The position numbers were made by a program, and so were the translations under genes. A DNA stretch of 64,000 bases from Oscillospiraceae bacterium (lineage in GTDB: Bacteria; Bacillota; Clostridia; Oscillospirales; Oscillospiraceae). The DNA is taken from NCBI GenBank assembly GCA_015067545.1, contig SVMG01000005.1:1-64000 (forward strand), given 5' to 3'. Below, piece after piece: positions 19,347 through 28,349 of this stretch. Each line of letters begins with the position of its first letter. Within the stretch, counting starts at the first letter, position 1. The notes beneath the pieces were generated by a model. It did no database searches. It was not told the DNA's origin and saw nothing but the letters and a program-made list of their open reading frames with translations.

Positions 19347-19506
19347 CCTTCCCCCGAGGGGAAGGTGTCGCCACCGTAGGTGGTGACGGAAGAGGAATAC
19401 GGGCAATCATCTATCGATTTCAGCAACGTATAGGCATATTCTGTGCTCCGTCCTGCCGCCGTTCCTCTCCCGCCCCTTGCGGGGCACCCTCCCCCCGGGG
19501 GAGGGT
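19347..19506. repeat. Palindromic element, family A (copy A7)
   Basis: Standard A ends. The left hairpin GTCGCCACCGTAGGTGGTGAC is shared with A15 on the opposite strand; the right hairpin is GCCCCTTGCGGGGC. It lies between the convergent spoIIP and DUF4363 genes. Confidence 0.92.
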
Positions 19507-19517
19507 ATAGTAGTTTT

Positions 19518-19898
19518 TTACAAAACGCTCCACCATCTTAGGCCGTGGGCTTCATCAATGGCCTCGGCCACATGGACAAGATTGCGGCACACTGCGGCAA
19601 ATTCCACCTCCAGCTGCCGTGCCCGGTAAAGCTCCAGCTGGGAAAACAGATTCTGCATCTGCTCCACCGGCTCATGGTCGGTAAAGGATGCCCAAAACGG
19701 GCGGTAGGCTTCCCATTTTTCCCGACTTTTTTCGACCTTTTCCCCGGCGGCCTGCCAATTTCCCGCCAAAGCAAAATCCCCCGCCTGCTGCAAATCCTGT
19801 GACAATTCTTCAAAAAACACGCCGCTTCCCCACAGCAGGCCGATGCCCATGGCCAAAAGGATGGCCAAAATACCGATTCCGATCCAAAGTCTGAGCAT
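19518..19898 (-). CDS. DUF4363 family membrane-anchored protein
   Basis: 126 residues with one N-terminal membrane helix (about 4-25) and a helical extracytoplasmic domain (GNWQAAGEKVEKSREKWEAYRPFWASFTDHEPVEQM...). It matches proteins called DUF4363, which are commonly encoded beside DUF421 proteins. Start ATG 19898, four-base overlap with the DUF421 stop and an AGGAGG site inside that gene. Function unknown; possible envelope or spore role. Confidence 0.8.
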   Translation of the reverse strand: MLRLWIGIGILAILLAMGIGLLWGSGVFFEELSQDLQQAGDFALAGNWQAAGEKVEKSREKWEAYRPFWASFTDHEPVEQMQNLFSQLELYRARQLEVEFAAVCRNLVHVAEAIDEAHGLRWWSVL

Positions 19899-20572
19899 CA
19901 GCTGTCCTCCTTGGGTAGCCACAGCACGTGGCCCTTTTCATCCACCGTTAAAAGCCAGGTCTGCTTCAGACTGGTGCGGTGTTCGTCCAAAACTTGCTGC
20001 ACCCATTTTTTGTCCCGCTTTGCGACGGCAAGGTTTTCCCCGTACAAATAGCCGTCCTCAATAATGGAAATGGGCAAATACTGACTCTTTACCTGCACGC
20101 CGGCCTCCTTTGCCGAGGCCGGTTTTTCCTTGGGCCAGGGAAAGACCGAAAGATTGCCGTTGGTCTCCAAAATGGCGTACTGCACACTTTGAATGTCCAG
20201 CACATCCTTTTCCCGCAGATGCCCGGTCAACTCGTCCAGCGTCACCCGGGTGGCCCGGAGGGCTTTTTGATTTACCTTGCCGTTTTCAATGAGGATCACC
20301 GGCTTGCCGCACAAAACCTTTCGCACCCACACACTTCCCATGGCCGCCGCGGCCAGCAAAAGCTCCATACCCAGCACCGTCAGAATGGGCACAAGGCCGG
20401 AAAACAGGGGGATGCCCCCATCCTGCATGGGGATGGACGCCAGGTTTGCTACCAGCATGGTCACCACGAATTCCGACGGCTCCATCTGCCCGATCTGCCG
20501 CTTTCCCATGAGGCGAATGACGGCAATGAGCACCAAATATAAGATGATCGTGCGAATGTAAGATAAGAGCAT
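19898..20572 (-). CDS. DUF421 (YetF-type) membrane protein
   Basis: 224 residues. Three membrane helices (first ~95 residues, including the RLMGKRQIGQMEPSEFVVTML signature) are followed by two small cytosolic alpha/beta domains with GKPVILIENGKVNQKAL. It matches the YetF/YrbG/YkjA family implicated in B. subtilis spore and membrane biology; biochemical role unknown. It is first gene of a two-gene operon. Confidence 0.9.
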   Translation of the reverse strand: MLLSYIRTIILYLVLIAVIRLMGKRQIGQMEPSEFVVTMLVANLASIPMQDGGIPLFSGLVPILTVLGMELLLAAAAMGSVWVRKVLCGKPVILIENGKVNQKALRATRVTLDELTGHLREKDVLDIQSVQYAILETNGNLSVFPWPKEKPASAKEAGVQVKSQYLPISIIEDGYLYGENLAVAKRDKKWVQQVLDEHRTSLKQTWLLTVDEKGHVLWLPKEDS

Positions 20573-20595
20573 GGTTTTCTCCTGTAACTACCAAA

Positions 20596-20737
20596 GCCTT
20601 CCCCTGGGGGAAGGTGGCAAAAATCTTTGATTTTTGTCGGATGAGGGTCGTTCCTAAATCGCATTTTTACCGCACTTCGTGCGGGGCTTACCCTCATCCG
20701 CCTCGCTTTGCTCGGCACCTTCCCCCAGGGGAAGGCT
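20596..20737. repeat. Palindromic element, variant of family A (copy A8)
   Basis: Ends GCCTTCCCC...GGGGAAGG. The left hairpin GCAAAAATC...GATTTTTGTC is the module otherwise typical of families B-D. The core is different (GGATGAGGGTCG ... CCTCATCC) with a GCACTTCGTGC hairpin. It shows that A ends can pair with another core. Confidence 0.85.
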
Positions 20738-20808
20738 TTATGTTAGATTTCCTCAAAAATGGAAACCTATTCAAATTTACAAACAGTCTATGAATTTTTG
20801 CGAAGTTG

Positions 20809-20817
20809 TGGTATAAT
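20809..20817 (+). promoter_or_regulatory. Extended -10 promoter of secA
   Basis: TGGTATAAT, an extended -10 box. No good -35 is seen at 17 bases (TATGAA). The start codon lies about 50 bases downstream. Confidence 0.65.
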
Positions 20818-20867
20818 GGGTTAAATTGGACTAAAATCACCATTCTTATAAATGAGGTACGATAAAA

Positions 20868-23588
20868 ATGGGTTTATTCACAAAAGTTTTCGGCACCCGG
20901 TCCGACCGGGAATTGAAGAAAATCCAGCCCCTGGTCAACAAGGTCCTGGCGCTGGAAGAGCCGTATTCCAAGCTCTCCGAAGAAGAACTGCGGGGCAAGA
21001 CTGCCCAGTTTAAGGAGCGCCTCAGTCAGGGTGAAACCCTGGACGACCTGCTCCCCGAGGCTTTTGCCGCCATTCGCGAGGCCGCATGGCGTGTGCTGGG
21101 CATGAAGCCCTATCCCGTGCAGATCATCGGCGGTATCGTGCTGCACCAGGGCCGCATCGCAGAAATGAAGACCGGCGAAGGTAAGACATTGGTCGCCATT
21201 TTGCCCTGCTATCTGAACGCACTGAACGGACAGGGTGTTCACGTGGTCACCGTTAACGATTATCTTGCCAAGTACCAGTCCGAGTGGATGGGCAAGGTCT
21301 ATAAATACATGGGCCTCAGCGTTGGCCTGGTGATTCCCGGCATGAGCCCTGCTGAGCGCCGGGTCAGCTACGCCGCCGACATCACCTACTGCACCAACAA
21401 CGAGCTGGGCTTCGATTACCTGCGTGACAACATGGCCATCTACAAGCAGGAGCTTGTTCAGCGCGGTCACGCCTTTGCCATCGTGGACGAGGTGGACTCC
21501 ATCCTCATCGATGAAGCCCGTACCCCTCTGATCATCTCCGGCAAGGGCGAGGATTCCAGCAAGCTGTATGAAATGGCAGACTCCTTTGTGGCCACTTTGC
21601 GCCGCAAGGTCTTTGCCAAAACCGAGGACAAGGAAGTTCAGGATAACTACGACTGCGACTACTTCGTGGACGAAAAGAGCCGCACGGTTTCTCTGACTGC
21701 CGAGGGCATCGCCAAGGCGGAAAAATTCTTCGGCCTGGAGAATCTGTCCGACCCGGAAAACACCACCATCACCCACCACATCAATCAGGCTATGAAGGCC
21801 CGGGGTCTGATGAAAAAGGACATTGACTATGTCATCAAGGACGGCGAGATCATCATTGTCGACGAATTCACCGGCCGACTGATGTATGGCCGCCGCTATA
21901 ACGAAGGTCTGCACCAGGCCATCGAGGCCAAGGAGCGCGTCACCGTTGCCGGCGAAAGCAAGACCCTGGCCACCATCACCTTCCAAAACTTCTTCCGCCT
22001 GTACGGCAAGCTCTCCGGCATGACCGGCACAGCTCTGACCGAAGAAGCGGAATTCGCCACCATCTATCAGCTGGACGTGGTGGAGATCCCCACCAACCGC
22101 CCCGTCATCCGCCAGGATCACACGGATGTGGTGTATAAGACCGAGGCAGGAAAATACCGGGCCATCGTGGAGCAGGTCAAGGCCTGCCACGCCAAGGGTC
22201 AGCCGGTGCTGGTGGGTACTGTCTCCATTGAAAAGAGTGAAATTCTCAGCAAGCTTCTCAAGCGCGAGGGCATCGCGCATCATGTTCTGAACGCCAAATA
22301 CCATGAGCAGGAAGCCCAGATCGTGGCCCAGGCCGGTAAATTCGGCGCGGTGACCATCGCCACCAACATGGCAGGCCGCGGTACGGACATCATGCTGGGC
22401 GGTAACCCGGAATTTTTGGCCAAGAGTGAGCTGCGCAAGACGGATCTTCCCGATGAACTGCTGGCAGAAATGGATTCCCACGCGGAAACCAATGATCCGG
22501 AAATCCTGGCTGTCCGCGCCCAGTATCGGGAGCTTTTGGCAAAATTCAAGGAAGAAATTGCCGACGAAGCCGTCAAGGTCAAGGATGCCGGTGGCCTGTT
22601 CATCATCGGCACCGAGCGCCACGAATCCCGCCGAATCGACAATCAGCTTCGCGGCCGTTCCGGCCGTCAGGGCGACCCGGGCGAAAGCCGGTTCTATCTG
22701 AGCCTGCAGGACGATCTGATGCGTCTGTTCTCTTCCGAACGGGTGATGGCCATGATGGATGCCATGGGTCTGGATGAGGACACCCCCATCGATGCAAAAA
22801 TTCTCTCCGGCGCGGTGGAAAACGCCCAAAAGAGCGTGGAAGGCCGCCACTTCCGTTCCCGGAAGAACGTGCTGGAATACGATAACGTGATGAATACTCA
22901 GCGTGAGATCATCTACGCCCAGCGGCAGAAGGTGCTGGACGGCGAGGATCTGCGGGAAAATATTTTGTCCATGCTTCGCAGCACCGTCGATAGCGCTGTC
23001 AGCGATGCCATCGCTGAAAACGGCGGCGTCAACGAGGGTACGGTTGCCACCATTGCAACCACTTTGGGCTTCTGCCTGCCGGGTGGCCTGCAGGTCACAG
23101 GCAAAGAGAGCGAGCTTTCCGATACTGTTTACGAAGCCGCCGAAGCTGCTTATGCACAAAAAGAAGCCCGCTATGGCGCATCCGTTATGCGCGAATTGGA
23201 ACGGGTCATCATGCTCCGGGTCGTGGACGAATACTGGATGGATCACATCGATGCCATGGACGATCTGAAGCAGGGTATCGGTCTGCGGGCCTACGGCCAG
23301 CACGATCCCGTGGTTGCCTATAAGGAAGAGGGCTTCTCCATGTTTGAGACCATGGTAGAAGCCATCCGGGAAGAGACCGTGCGCCGCCTGTTCCTGGTGC
23401 AGCTGCGCGCCCAGCAGGAAGTGAAACGGGAGAAGGTCGCCCGGGAGACCGGTACAGGCGCGGCCAATAATTCCCAGGTCAAGAAGCAGCCCATCCGCAA
23501 CAAGGATAAAAAGGTCGGCCCCAATGATCCGTGCCCCTGCGGCAGCGGCAAGAAGTACAAAAAGTGCTGCATGCAGAAGGATAAATAA
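20868..23588 (+). CDS. secA: Preprotein translocase ATPase SecA
   Basis: 906 residues. Motor of the Sec pathway. Walker A MKTGEGKT near residue 103; [19 protein letters not shown] is the DEVD Walker B segment; a preprotein cross-linking domain, the second helicase domain ([32 protein letters not shown]) and scaffold domain follow. The C-terminus ends in the zinc-binding SEC-C motif [13 protein letters not shown], which binds SecB or lipids in other species. Start ATG 20868 with GAGGTACGATAAAA upstream. The frame opposite is long but is a GC-bias shadow. Confidence 0.99.
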   Translation: MGLFTKVFGTRSDRELKKIQPLVNKVLALEEPYSKLSEEELRGKTAQFKERLSQGETLDDLLPEAFAAIREAAWRVLGMKPYPVQIIGGIVLHQGRIAEMKTGEGKTLVAILPCYLNALNGQGVHVVTVNDYLAKYQSEWMGKVYKYMGLSVGLVIPGMSPAERRVSYAADITYCTNNELGFDYLRDNMAIYKQELVQRGHAFAIVDEVDSILIDEARTPLIISGKGEDSSKLYEMADSFVATLRRKVFAKTEDKEVQDNYDCDYFVDEKSRTVSLTAEGIAKAEKFFGLENLSDPENTTITHHINQAMKARGLMKKDIDYVIKDGEIIIVDEFTGRLMYGRRYNEGLHQAIEAKERVTVAGESKTLATITFQNFFRLYGKLSGMTGTALTEEAEFATIYQLDVVEIPTNRPVIRQDHTDVVYKTEAGKYRAIVEQVKACHAKGQPVLVGTVSIEKSEILSKLLKREGIAHHVLNAKYHEQEAQIVAQAGKFGAVTIATNMAGRGTDIMLGGNPEFLAKSELRKTDLPDELLAEMDSHAETNDPEILAVRAQYRELLAKFKEEIADEAVKVKDAGGLFIIGTERHESRRIDNQLRGRSGRQGDPGESRFYLSLQDDLMRLFSSERVMAMMDAMGLDEDTPIDAKILSGAVENAQKSVEGRHFRSRKNVLEYDNVMNTQREIIYAQRQKVLDGEDLRENILSMLRSTVDSAVSDAIAENGGVNEGTVATIATTLGFCLPGGLQVTGKESELSDTVYEAAEAAYAQKEARYGASVMRELERVIMLRVVDEYWMDHIDAMDDLKQGIGLRAYGQHDPVVAYKEEGFSMFETMVEAIREETVRRLFLVQLRAQQEVKREKVARETGTGAANNSQVKKQPIRNKDKKVGPNDPCPCGSGKKYKKCCMQKDK

Positions 23589-23590
23589 AA

Positions 23591-24105
23591 CCTTCCCCCG
23601 GGGGGAAGGTGCCCCAGTGCGCACACTGGGGCGGAAGAGGAACGGCGATACATAACGATCAGCAGGTGCTTTGTCAGGGAGAAAATGTATGGAACAGAAT
23701 AAAAATCTGAAAAACAACGCACAAATGCTCCGTAAAAACATGACAAAGGAAGAAGCACATTTGTGGTATCAGTTCTTGTGTCGTTATCCGCTCCGATTCC
23801 GCAGACAGTATGTGATTGGGAACTATATTGCGGATTTCTATTGTCATCAAGCGAAATTAGTTGTAGAGTTGGATGGCTCTCAGCATTACTCACCTGAAGA
23901 AATAGAATATGATCAAAGAAGAACCACCTACTTGCAAATGCAAGGCTTATGTGTTCTGCGTTTTAGCAATTTGGATGTTATGCGTCGGTTTCGTGATGTT
24001 TGTGAAGCCATCGACATGACAGCAAAGAAACGGGCAACTCAAAATCCATGAGATTTCGCCATTCCTCTTCCGGCCCTGCGGGCCACCTTCCCCCCGGGGG
24101 AAGGT
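23591..24105. mobile_element. Family A palindromic element carrying a DUF559 endonuclease gene (A9)
   Basis: The left end (23591-23650) is a normal family A end: CCTTCCCCC palindrome, GCCCCAGTGCGCACACTGGGGC hairpin, then GGAAGAGGAACGGCG. The right end (about 24053-24105) is a normal family A end: TTTCGCCATTCCTCTTCC, GGCCCTGCGGGCC hairpin, CCTTCCCCCCGGGGGAAGG. Only the ~70-base core is replaced, by a nuclease gene (23689-24051). Empty copies with the same left hairpin are at 9675 and 42959. I infer a nuclease-bearing version of the element. Confidence 0.85.
23689..24051 (+). CDS. DUF559 (Vsr-like, PD-(D/E)XK) endonuclease inside a palindromic element
   Basis: 120 residues, the normal size for stand-alone DUF559 proteins. 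The conserved features are LRKNMTKEEAHLW, then RRQYVIGNYIADFYC with D49, then VVELDGSQHY with E60, D62 and H66, then YDQRRTTYLQMQGLCVLRFSNLDV. These fit the Vsr/PD-(D/E)XK fold with candidate catalytic acids D49, E60 and D62. A TTG at 23671 is in frame, but AGGGAG points to ATG 23689. AT-rich codons (AAA, TTA, GAA) differ sharply from secA and pgeF, suggesting transfer. Both flanks are family A ends. The second DUF559 protein in this window (51129-51545) is a clear paralogue (GNYIADFYC identical). Confidence 0.88.
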   Translation: MEQNKNLKNNAQMLRKNMTKEEAHLWYQFLCRYPLRFRRQYVIGNYIADFYCHQAKLVVELDGSQHYSPEEIEYDQRRTTYLQMQGLCVLRFSNLDVMRRFRDVCEAIDMTAKKRATQNP

Positions 24106-24118
24106 ATAAGGAGAACCT

Positions 24119-24919
24119 ATGCCAATTACAACCCAAAAAATCGGAACACTTGAATATCTGACCGCAGATGGGATCTCCGTGCCCCACTGCTTCACCACCC
24201 GCTTCGGCGGCGTGAGCACCGCTCATTTGAGCAGTCTGAACATCGGTATGCACCGGGGCGATGAGCCGGAAAATGTGGCGAAAAACCACGAAATTCTGGC
24301 AAACGCCTTAGGTTACGATGTAAAAAAGTCCGTCCTCGCCCACCAAGTCCACAGCGACGTGGTGCGCATTGTGACGGAAAAAGACTGCCTGGGACTTGAC
24401 CACCACCTGCAGCCGGAGTGCGACGGGCTGGTCACCAATACTCCCGGCCTGGCTCTGGTGGTTTTCACCGCCGACTGCACCCCAATTTTACTTCACGACC
24501 CCGTCACCGGGGCGGTGGGCGCTGTCCACGCAGGCTGGCGTGGCACGGCCATGGACATCGCAGGAAAAGCTGTCAGAGCTATGGAAAAGGCCTTCGGCTG
24601 TGAAAGCAAAAACATCCGGGCAGCCATTGGTCCGAACATTGGATTTTGCTGCTTTGAGGTGGACGCAGAAGTTCCCACAGCCATGACGGAAACCTTTGGC
24701 GAAGCTGTGGAAAAATTTATCCGTCCCCAGGGCGACAAATATTATGTAAACCTAAAAGAAATCAACCGCCATGCTTTGTGCCGGGCCGGGGTGCGCCACG
24801 TGGATGTGAGCACCCACTGTACCGCCTGCCAAAGCGATCGGTTTTGGTCTCACCGGATCACCCACGGAGAGCGGGGCTCTCAGGGTGCGATCATCGTGTG
24901 CAAGGAGAGAGAAACATGA
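24119..24919 (+). CDS. pgeF: Peptidoglycan editing factor PgeF (YfiH/laccase-domain)
   Basis: 266 residues of the CNF1/YfiH-like family. Family metal-ligand motifs are visible: HQVHS, ADC in VVFTADCTPILL, and VHAGWRGT. PgeF removes misincorporated residues from UDP-MurNAc peptides in E. coli; purine nucleoside phosphorylase and adenosine deaminase activities are also reported for the family. Start ATG 24119 with AAGGAG that begins two bases after the A9 element. It overlaps the next gene by four bases. Confidence 0.92.
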   Translation: MPITTQKIGTLEYLTADGISVPHCFTTRFGGVSTAHLSSLNIGMHRGDEPENVAKNHEILANALGYDVKKSVLAHQVHSDVVRIVTEKDCLGLDHHLQPECDGLVTNTPGLALVVFTADCTPILLHDPVTGAVGAVHAGWRGTAMDIAGKAVRAMEKAFGCESKNIRAAIGPNIGFCCFEVDAEVPTAMTETFGEAVEKFIRPQGDKYYVNLKEINRHALCRAGVRHVDVSTHCTACQSDRFWSHRITHGERGSQGAIIVCKERET

Positions 24920-26427
24920 AGCGTTTGCTTGCTGCCGTGCTCCTGGCCTGCCTTTTGGCCGGCTGTACGGAACAAAGTCCCTATATTCCCACCGGGGGCG
25001 GCTTTCAGGATGAGGGCAACACGCCTTCCTCCCAGGGTCAGCTGCAGGTGCAGGGGGATATCCGCCTTTCCTATAATCGGGATGGCAGTCTGCATCCCTA
25101 TACCGCCACCGACCTGAACAACCGCAGCCTGCTCTGCCTGGTCTATCAGGGGCTGTTCGCAACCAACGATGCCTACGAGCCCACCCCCATTTTGTGCCGC
25201 AGCTACAAAATATCCGCCGATATGAAGGAATGGACCTTTTATCTGGAAAATGCCACCTTTTCCGACGGTCAGGCGCTGACCGCCCAGGATGTGGTGGCAA
25301 GCCTGCGCGCCGCAGACGCAAACGGATTCTATGCAGGCCGTTTTCGCCATGTGAAAAGCATCTGGGCCGGAAATGACGGCAGCGTGGTCATCTCCCTGAA
25401 TACACCCATGAGCAACCTGCCCCTGCTTTTGAACATCCCCATCATAAAGGCCTCTCAGATCAACGCCGCTACGCCTCTGGGCACCGGCCCATACATTTTG
25501 GAGGACACCGCTGACGGTAAGCAGCTTCGGCGGCAGCCGGCCTGGTGGTGCAATGCCGCTGCGCCGGTCAATGCTCCCATCATCCCTCTTGACCACGGTG
25601 TCAGCCAAAATCAGCTGTGGGATCTTTATAAATTCTCCGGTCTGAGCATGCTGGTCACCGATACCTATGTGGATTTCCGGGGAGATTATGAGCTGTGGGA
25701 GAGCGAAAACGGTCAGTTTTTGTATTTGAGCTGCAACACCAAAAGCCCGGTCTTTTCCAACAAGGCTATGCGCAGCGCCCTGACCCACGCCATCGACCGG
25801 GACGCTCTGGTAAAAAAGCATTTCCGTGGCTTTGCCCACAGTGCAACCCTGCCTGCATCCCCCGCTTTTCCCCATTACAGCACCTCGCTGGCAGAAAAAT
25901 ACGGCTATGCCCCGGAAAAATTCACCCAGGCTGTGACGGATGCCGGCATGACGGGCAGTGCCATCGTGCTGCTGGTGAACCGGGAGGATCCTCTGCGCCT
26001 GCGTGCCGCCCAGTCCATTGCGGAAATGCTCACTGCCTGCGGCCTGACGGTGACCATCCCGGAGGTGACCGGAGAGGACTACCTCAACTATCTGAATTTG
26101 GGAGAGTTTGACCTGTTCCTGGGACAGACGAAGCTGTCTCCCAATATGGATCTGACCGCCTTTTTCGCGGAAAAGGGCGCACTGAATTACGGCAATCTCA
26201 CCGATGTGGCCGCCAACGCCATGAGCCTGGAGGCCCTGGCTGACAGCGGTAACTATCAAAGTCTGCACAAGCTGGTGATGGATGATGGCCGGCTGTGCCC
26301 CATCCTGGTGCGCAGTGATGCGGTGTATGGCCGCCGGGGTCTGTTCCCGGAGCTTTCCACAGCAAGGGATCATGTGTTTTACTACAGTCTGGGTAAGACC
26401 ATGGAAGATGCCAAAATTACGGAATAA
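24916..26427 (+). CDS. Peptide-type ABC transporter substrate-binding lipoprotein (SBP family 5)
   Basis: 503 residues. A lipoprotein signal MKRLLAAVLLACLLAGC places the lipidated cysteine at about residue 17. The mature chain has the family 5 (OppA/DppA/NikA-like) layout: LRPYTATDLNNRSLLCLVYQGLF-type opening, KEWTFYLENATFSDGQALTAQDVVASL, and a C-terminal lobe with AMRSALTHAIDRDALV. No permease or ATPase genes adjoin it, so it is an orphan binding protein here. ATGA overlap with pgeF implies coupled translation. Specificity (oligopeptide, nickel, sugar) cannot be told. Confidence 0.9.
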   Translation: MKRLLAAVLLACLLAGCTEQSPYIPTGGGFQDEGNTPSSQGQLQVQGDIRLSYNRDGSLHPYTATDLNNRSLLCLVYQGLFATNDAYEPTPILCRSYKISADMKEWTFYLENATFSDGQALTAQDVVASLRAADANGFYAGRFRHVKSIWAGNDGSVVISLNTPMSNLPLLLNIPIIKASQINAATPLGTGPYILEDTADGKQLRRQPAWWCNAAAPVNAPIIPLDHGVSQNQLWDLYKFSGLSMLVTDTYVDFRGDYELWESENGQFLYLSCNTKSPVFSNKAMRSALTHAIDRDALVKKHFRGFAHSATLPASPAFPHYSTSLAEKYGYAPEKFTQAVTDAGMTGSAIVLLVNREDPLRLRAAQSIAEMLTACGLTVTIPEVTGEDYLNYLNLGEFDLFLGQTKLSPNMDLTAFFAEKGALNYGNLTDVAANAMSLEALADSGNYQSLHKLVMDDGRLCPILVRSDAVYGRRGLFPELSTARDHVFYYSLGKTMEDAKITE

Positions 26428-26432
26428 AATAA

Positions 26433-26489
26433 ACCCTTCCCCCTTTGGGGAGGGCGTGAAAAAGGCACCCCGGTTGGGGTGCCTCTTTT
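26433..26489 (+). terminator. Terminator after the binding protein, with a CCTTCCCC-type palindrome
   Basis: The palindrome CCCTTCCCC..GGGGAGGG (26436-26455) precedes a nine-base stem AGGCACCCC/GGGGTGCCT (26463-26484) with flanking A and T runs. The second hairpin is a good bidirectional terminator, also ending the minus-strand miniprotein gene. Confidence 0.85.
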
Positions 26490-26493
26490 TCAA

Positions 26494-26622
26494 TTAGCAG
26501 CAGGTGCGCTCGCAGCTGTTGCCGCAGATACCGTTGTTGCCGTTGCCGCAGCAGCAGAACAGTACAGCCAGAATGATGATCCACCAAATATTATTGCCGC
26601 AGAAGCCATTGCCGTTACACAT
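26494..26622 (-). CDS. 42-residue Cys/Asn/Gly-rich membrane miniprotein
   Basis: It starts at ATG 26622 with a perfect CGGAGG site and stops at 26494. The chain opens MCNGNGFCGNN, continues with a single hydrophobic helix (WWIIILAVLF), a CCC cluster and a GNGNNGICGNSCERTCC tail. Ten cysteines in 42 residues. It recalls the short Gly/Asn/Cys-rich proteins seen in spore formers (YjcZ-like or coat-associated); that link is inference. It was too short for routine gene calling. Confidence 0.65.
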   Translation of the reverse strand: MCNGNGFCGNNIWWIIILAVLFCCCGNGNNGICGNSCERTCC

Positions 26623-26703
26623 AATCGTTACCTCCGAAATTCAATGTTCTGAGCACTCGGCTCATTCCATGGTATTCCGCAGGAGGAAAAAGGTGCAACG
26701 CAG

Positions 26704-27792
26704 TTACTGGAATTTCTCCGCCAGCTGTTCAAAGAAGTCCGCGCCCTTGACGAGGATTTTCTCATCGAAGTTAAAATCATCCGCGTGAAGTGCCGGCGTA
26801 TTTCCCAGGCCCAGGAAGAAGAAGAGTCCAGGCAGGCTCTTCTGATACCAGGAAAAATCCTCGGTGATCATGCTGGGTACTTCCAGCTCCCGGAATTGTA
26901 CCAGCTTTCTCACTCGGTCGTACAGCTCGCCCGGGTTCATCACCGCAGGGTAGCCGTCATTCATATAAATATTCACCGTACAGCCGGTGCGTCGCTCCAC
27001 CTCTTTGCCGATGGACACGATCCCCGCCCGCAGGGAATAAAACACATCGTCCTGGAACGCCCGCAGGCTGCCCTCCAGCCGGGTGTGATCGGAAACGGCG
27101 TTGCACACCGTGCCGCTTTCCATTTTGCCAAATTTCAGCAGCCGAAACACCTTTTTCGGCAGGGCTGCCTCCATCGCCATGACCCGGGTGTAAAAGGCCA
27201 CACCGGCAGCCATGGCATCGATGCCCTCGCCCGCCTTGGCAATGTGCGCGGATTTTCCGTAGATATCCACCGTCACCTCGCAGGAACGGCTCATCATCTC
27301 CTGCCGGCGGCTGAATATCTCCCCCGCCGCCAGACCCGGCCACAGGTGCAGGCCAAAGATGGCCTTGACTCCGTACTCCTTGAAAATACCCGTTGCGCAC
27401 AGCTCCTTAGCACCGCCGGTGGTCTCCTCCGCCGGTTGGAATACCAGCAGGATGTTGTTGGGGAGCTTTTCTTTTTCGTTCAGACGACGGGCCAGCTCCA
27501 GCAAAATAGCCATATGGCCGTCGTGGCCGCAGGCGTGCATTTTCCCGGGATGGGTGGATGCAAATTCAACTCCGGTATTCTCCCGGATGGGCAGCGCATC
27601 CATGTCGCTGCGGAATGCAATGGTCTGCTTTGCACCGAAATCAAAGTAGGCGCACAACGCACCCTGCATGGGAGAAAAGACCCGGCAGCGGAGCTGCTTC
27701 AAGCCGGACTGCAAATAGGCCAGGGTCTTGGGAAGCTCCCGATCCAGCTCCGGGATCAGGTGCAGGGTGCGGCGATCATGGATGATTTGCAT
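26704..27792 (-). CDS. M20 family amidohydrolase (possible N-acetyl-diaminopimelate deacetylase)
   Basis: 362 residues of the M20D metallopeptidase group: RSDMDALPI, CGHDGHMA (metal ligands), PAEETTGGAKE, a dimerisation domain, and a final HADDFNFDEKILVKGADFF segment. This group includes hippurate and indole-acetyl amino acid hydrolases and, in Firmicutes, the deacetylase that completes the acetyl-DAP lysine pathway. dapH, the matching acetyltransferase, is encoded 2 kb away, which favours but does not prove that role. ATG 27792 with GGAGG, directly beside the A10 element. Confidence 0.8.
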   Translation of the reverse strand: MQIIHDRRTLHLIPELDRELPKTLAYLQSGLKQLRCRVFSPMQGALCAYFDFGAKQTIAFRSDMDALPIRENTGVEFASTHPGKMHACGHDGHMAILLELARRLNEKEKLPNNILLVFQPAEETTGGAKELCATGIFKEYGVKAIFGLHLWPGLAAGEIFSRRQEMMSRSCEVTVDIYGKSAHIAKAGEGIDAMAAGVAFYTRVMAMEAALPKKVFRLLKFGKMESGTVCNAVSDHTRLEGSLRAFQDDVFYSLRAGIVSIGKEVERRTGCTVNIYMNDGYPAVMNPGELYDRVRKLVQFRELEVPSMITEDFSWYQKSLPGLFFFLGLGNTPALHADDFNFDEKILVKGADFFEQLAEKFQ

Positions 27793-27810
27793 AATGATTC
27801 CTCCGTTATA

Positions 27811-27974
27811 CCCTCCCCCGGGGGGAGGGTGGATTTTTGCAAAGCAAAAAGACGGGAGAGGAACGGCGGCAGAACCAACATAGAACTAGGTCTATACATT
27901 TCTCAAATCTATCAATTTCTGCCCGTATTCCTCTTCTGCCCCCTTGTGGGGGCACCTTCCCCTCGGGGGAAGGT
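27811..27974. repeat. Palindromic element, family A, reversed (copy A10)
   Basis: CCCTCCCC end on the left and CCTTCCCC end on the right, reversed relative to most copies. The left hairpin GATTTTTGCAAAGCAAAAAGAC is shared with A11; the right hairpin is GCCCCCTTGTGGGGGC. It lies between the divergent M20 and yabP genes. Confidence 0.92.
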
Positions 27975-28030
27975 TTTGGCCCATATATCATTTTAATTGT
28001 ACTTCATTTTCGTATCGGTGTCAATCGCGG

Positions 28031-28059
28031 GCATATTCTCCCATGGGCGTGCATAGGCT
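28031..28059 (+). promoter_or_regulatory. SigmaE-like sporulation promoter of yabP
   Basis: GCATATT (28031-28037) matches the -35 pattern KMATATT fully. After 14 bases, CATAGGCT (28052-28059) matches six of eight positions of CATACAHT. yabP is SigmaE-dependent in B. subtilis. Confidence 0.7.
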
Positions 28060-28076
28060 GTTGCGAGGTGATCAAA

Positions 28077-28349
28077 ATGGGGGAGAACCAAATGCTTTTG
28101 CCCCACCGGCTGACGCTGAATGAACGGCGGCAGCTTTCCGTGACCGGGGTATCGGAGGTGGTGAGCTTTGACGAGAACATCGTGGTGCTCCACACGGAGC
28201 TGGGGACTCTGGTGATCCAGGGCAAGGAGCTGCAGCTGAAGACACTCTCCCTGGAGGGCGGCCAGGTTGCGGTGGATGGCACTGTGGCTGCTCTGAGCTA
28301 TGAAGAGCCCCGGGCTTCCCGCTCCTGGCTGCGCCGCCTTCTGGGATGA
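28077..28349 (+). CDS. yabP: Sporulation protein YabP
   Basis: 90 residues of the YabP/YqfC family, with the typical opening PHRLTLNERRQLSVTGVSEVVSFDENIVVLHTELG and a short beta-rich domain. It is needed for normal spore formation in the mother cell. ATG 28077 after GAGGTGATCAAA. ATGA overlap with yabQ. The order yabP-yabQ-divIC-yabR matches B. subtilis. Confidence 0.92.
   Translation: MGENQMLLPHRLTLNERRQLSVTGVSEVVSFDENIVVLHTELGTLVIQGKELQLKTLSLEGGQVAVDGTVAALSYEEPRASRSWLRRLLG

Noticed and set aside
20874-23741. Very long open frame opposite secA, and similar ones opposite infB, pnp and dnaK
   Set aside because: GC-rich third positions of the real genes keep the opposite frame open. These frames have no ribosome site and no recognisable domain, and their composition is that of antisense shadows.
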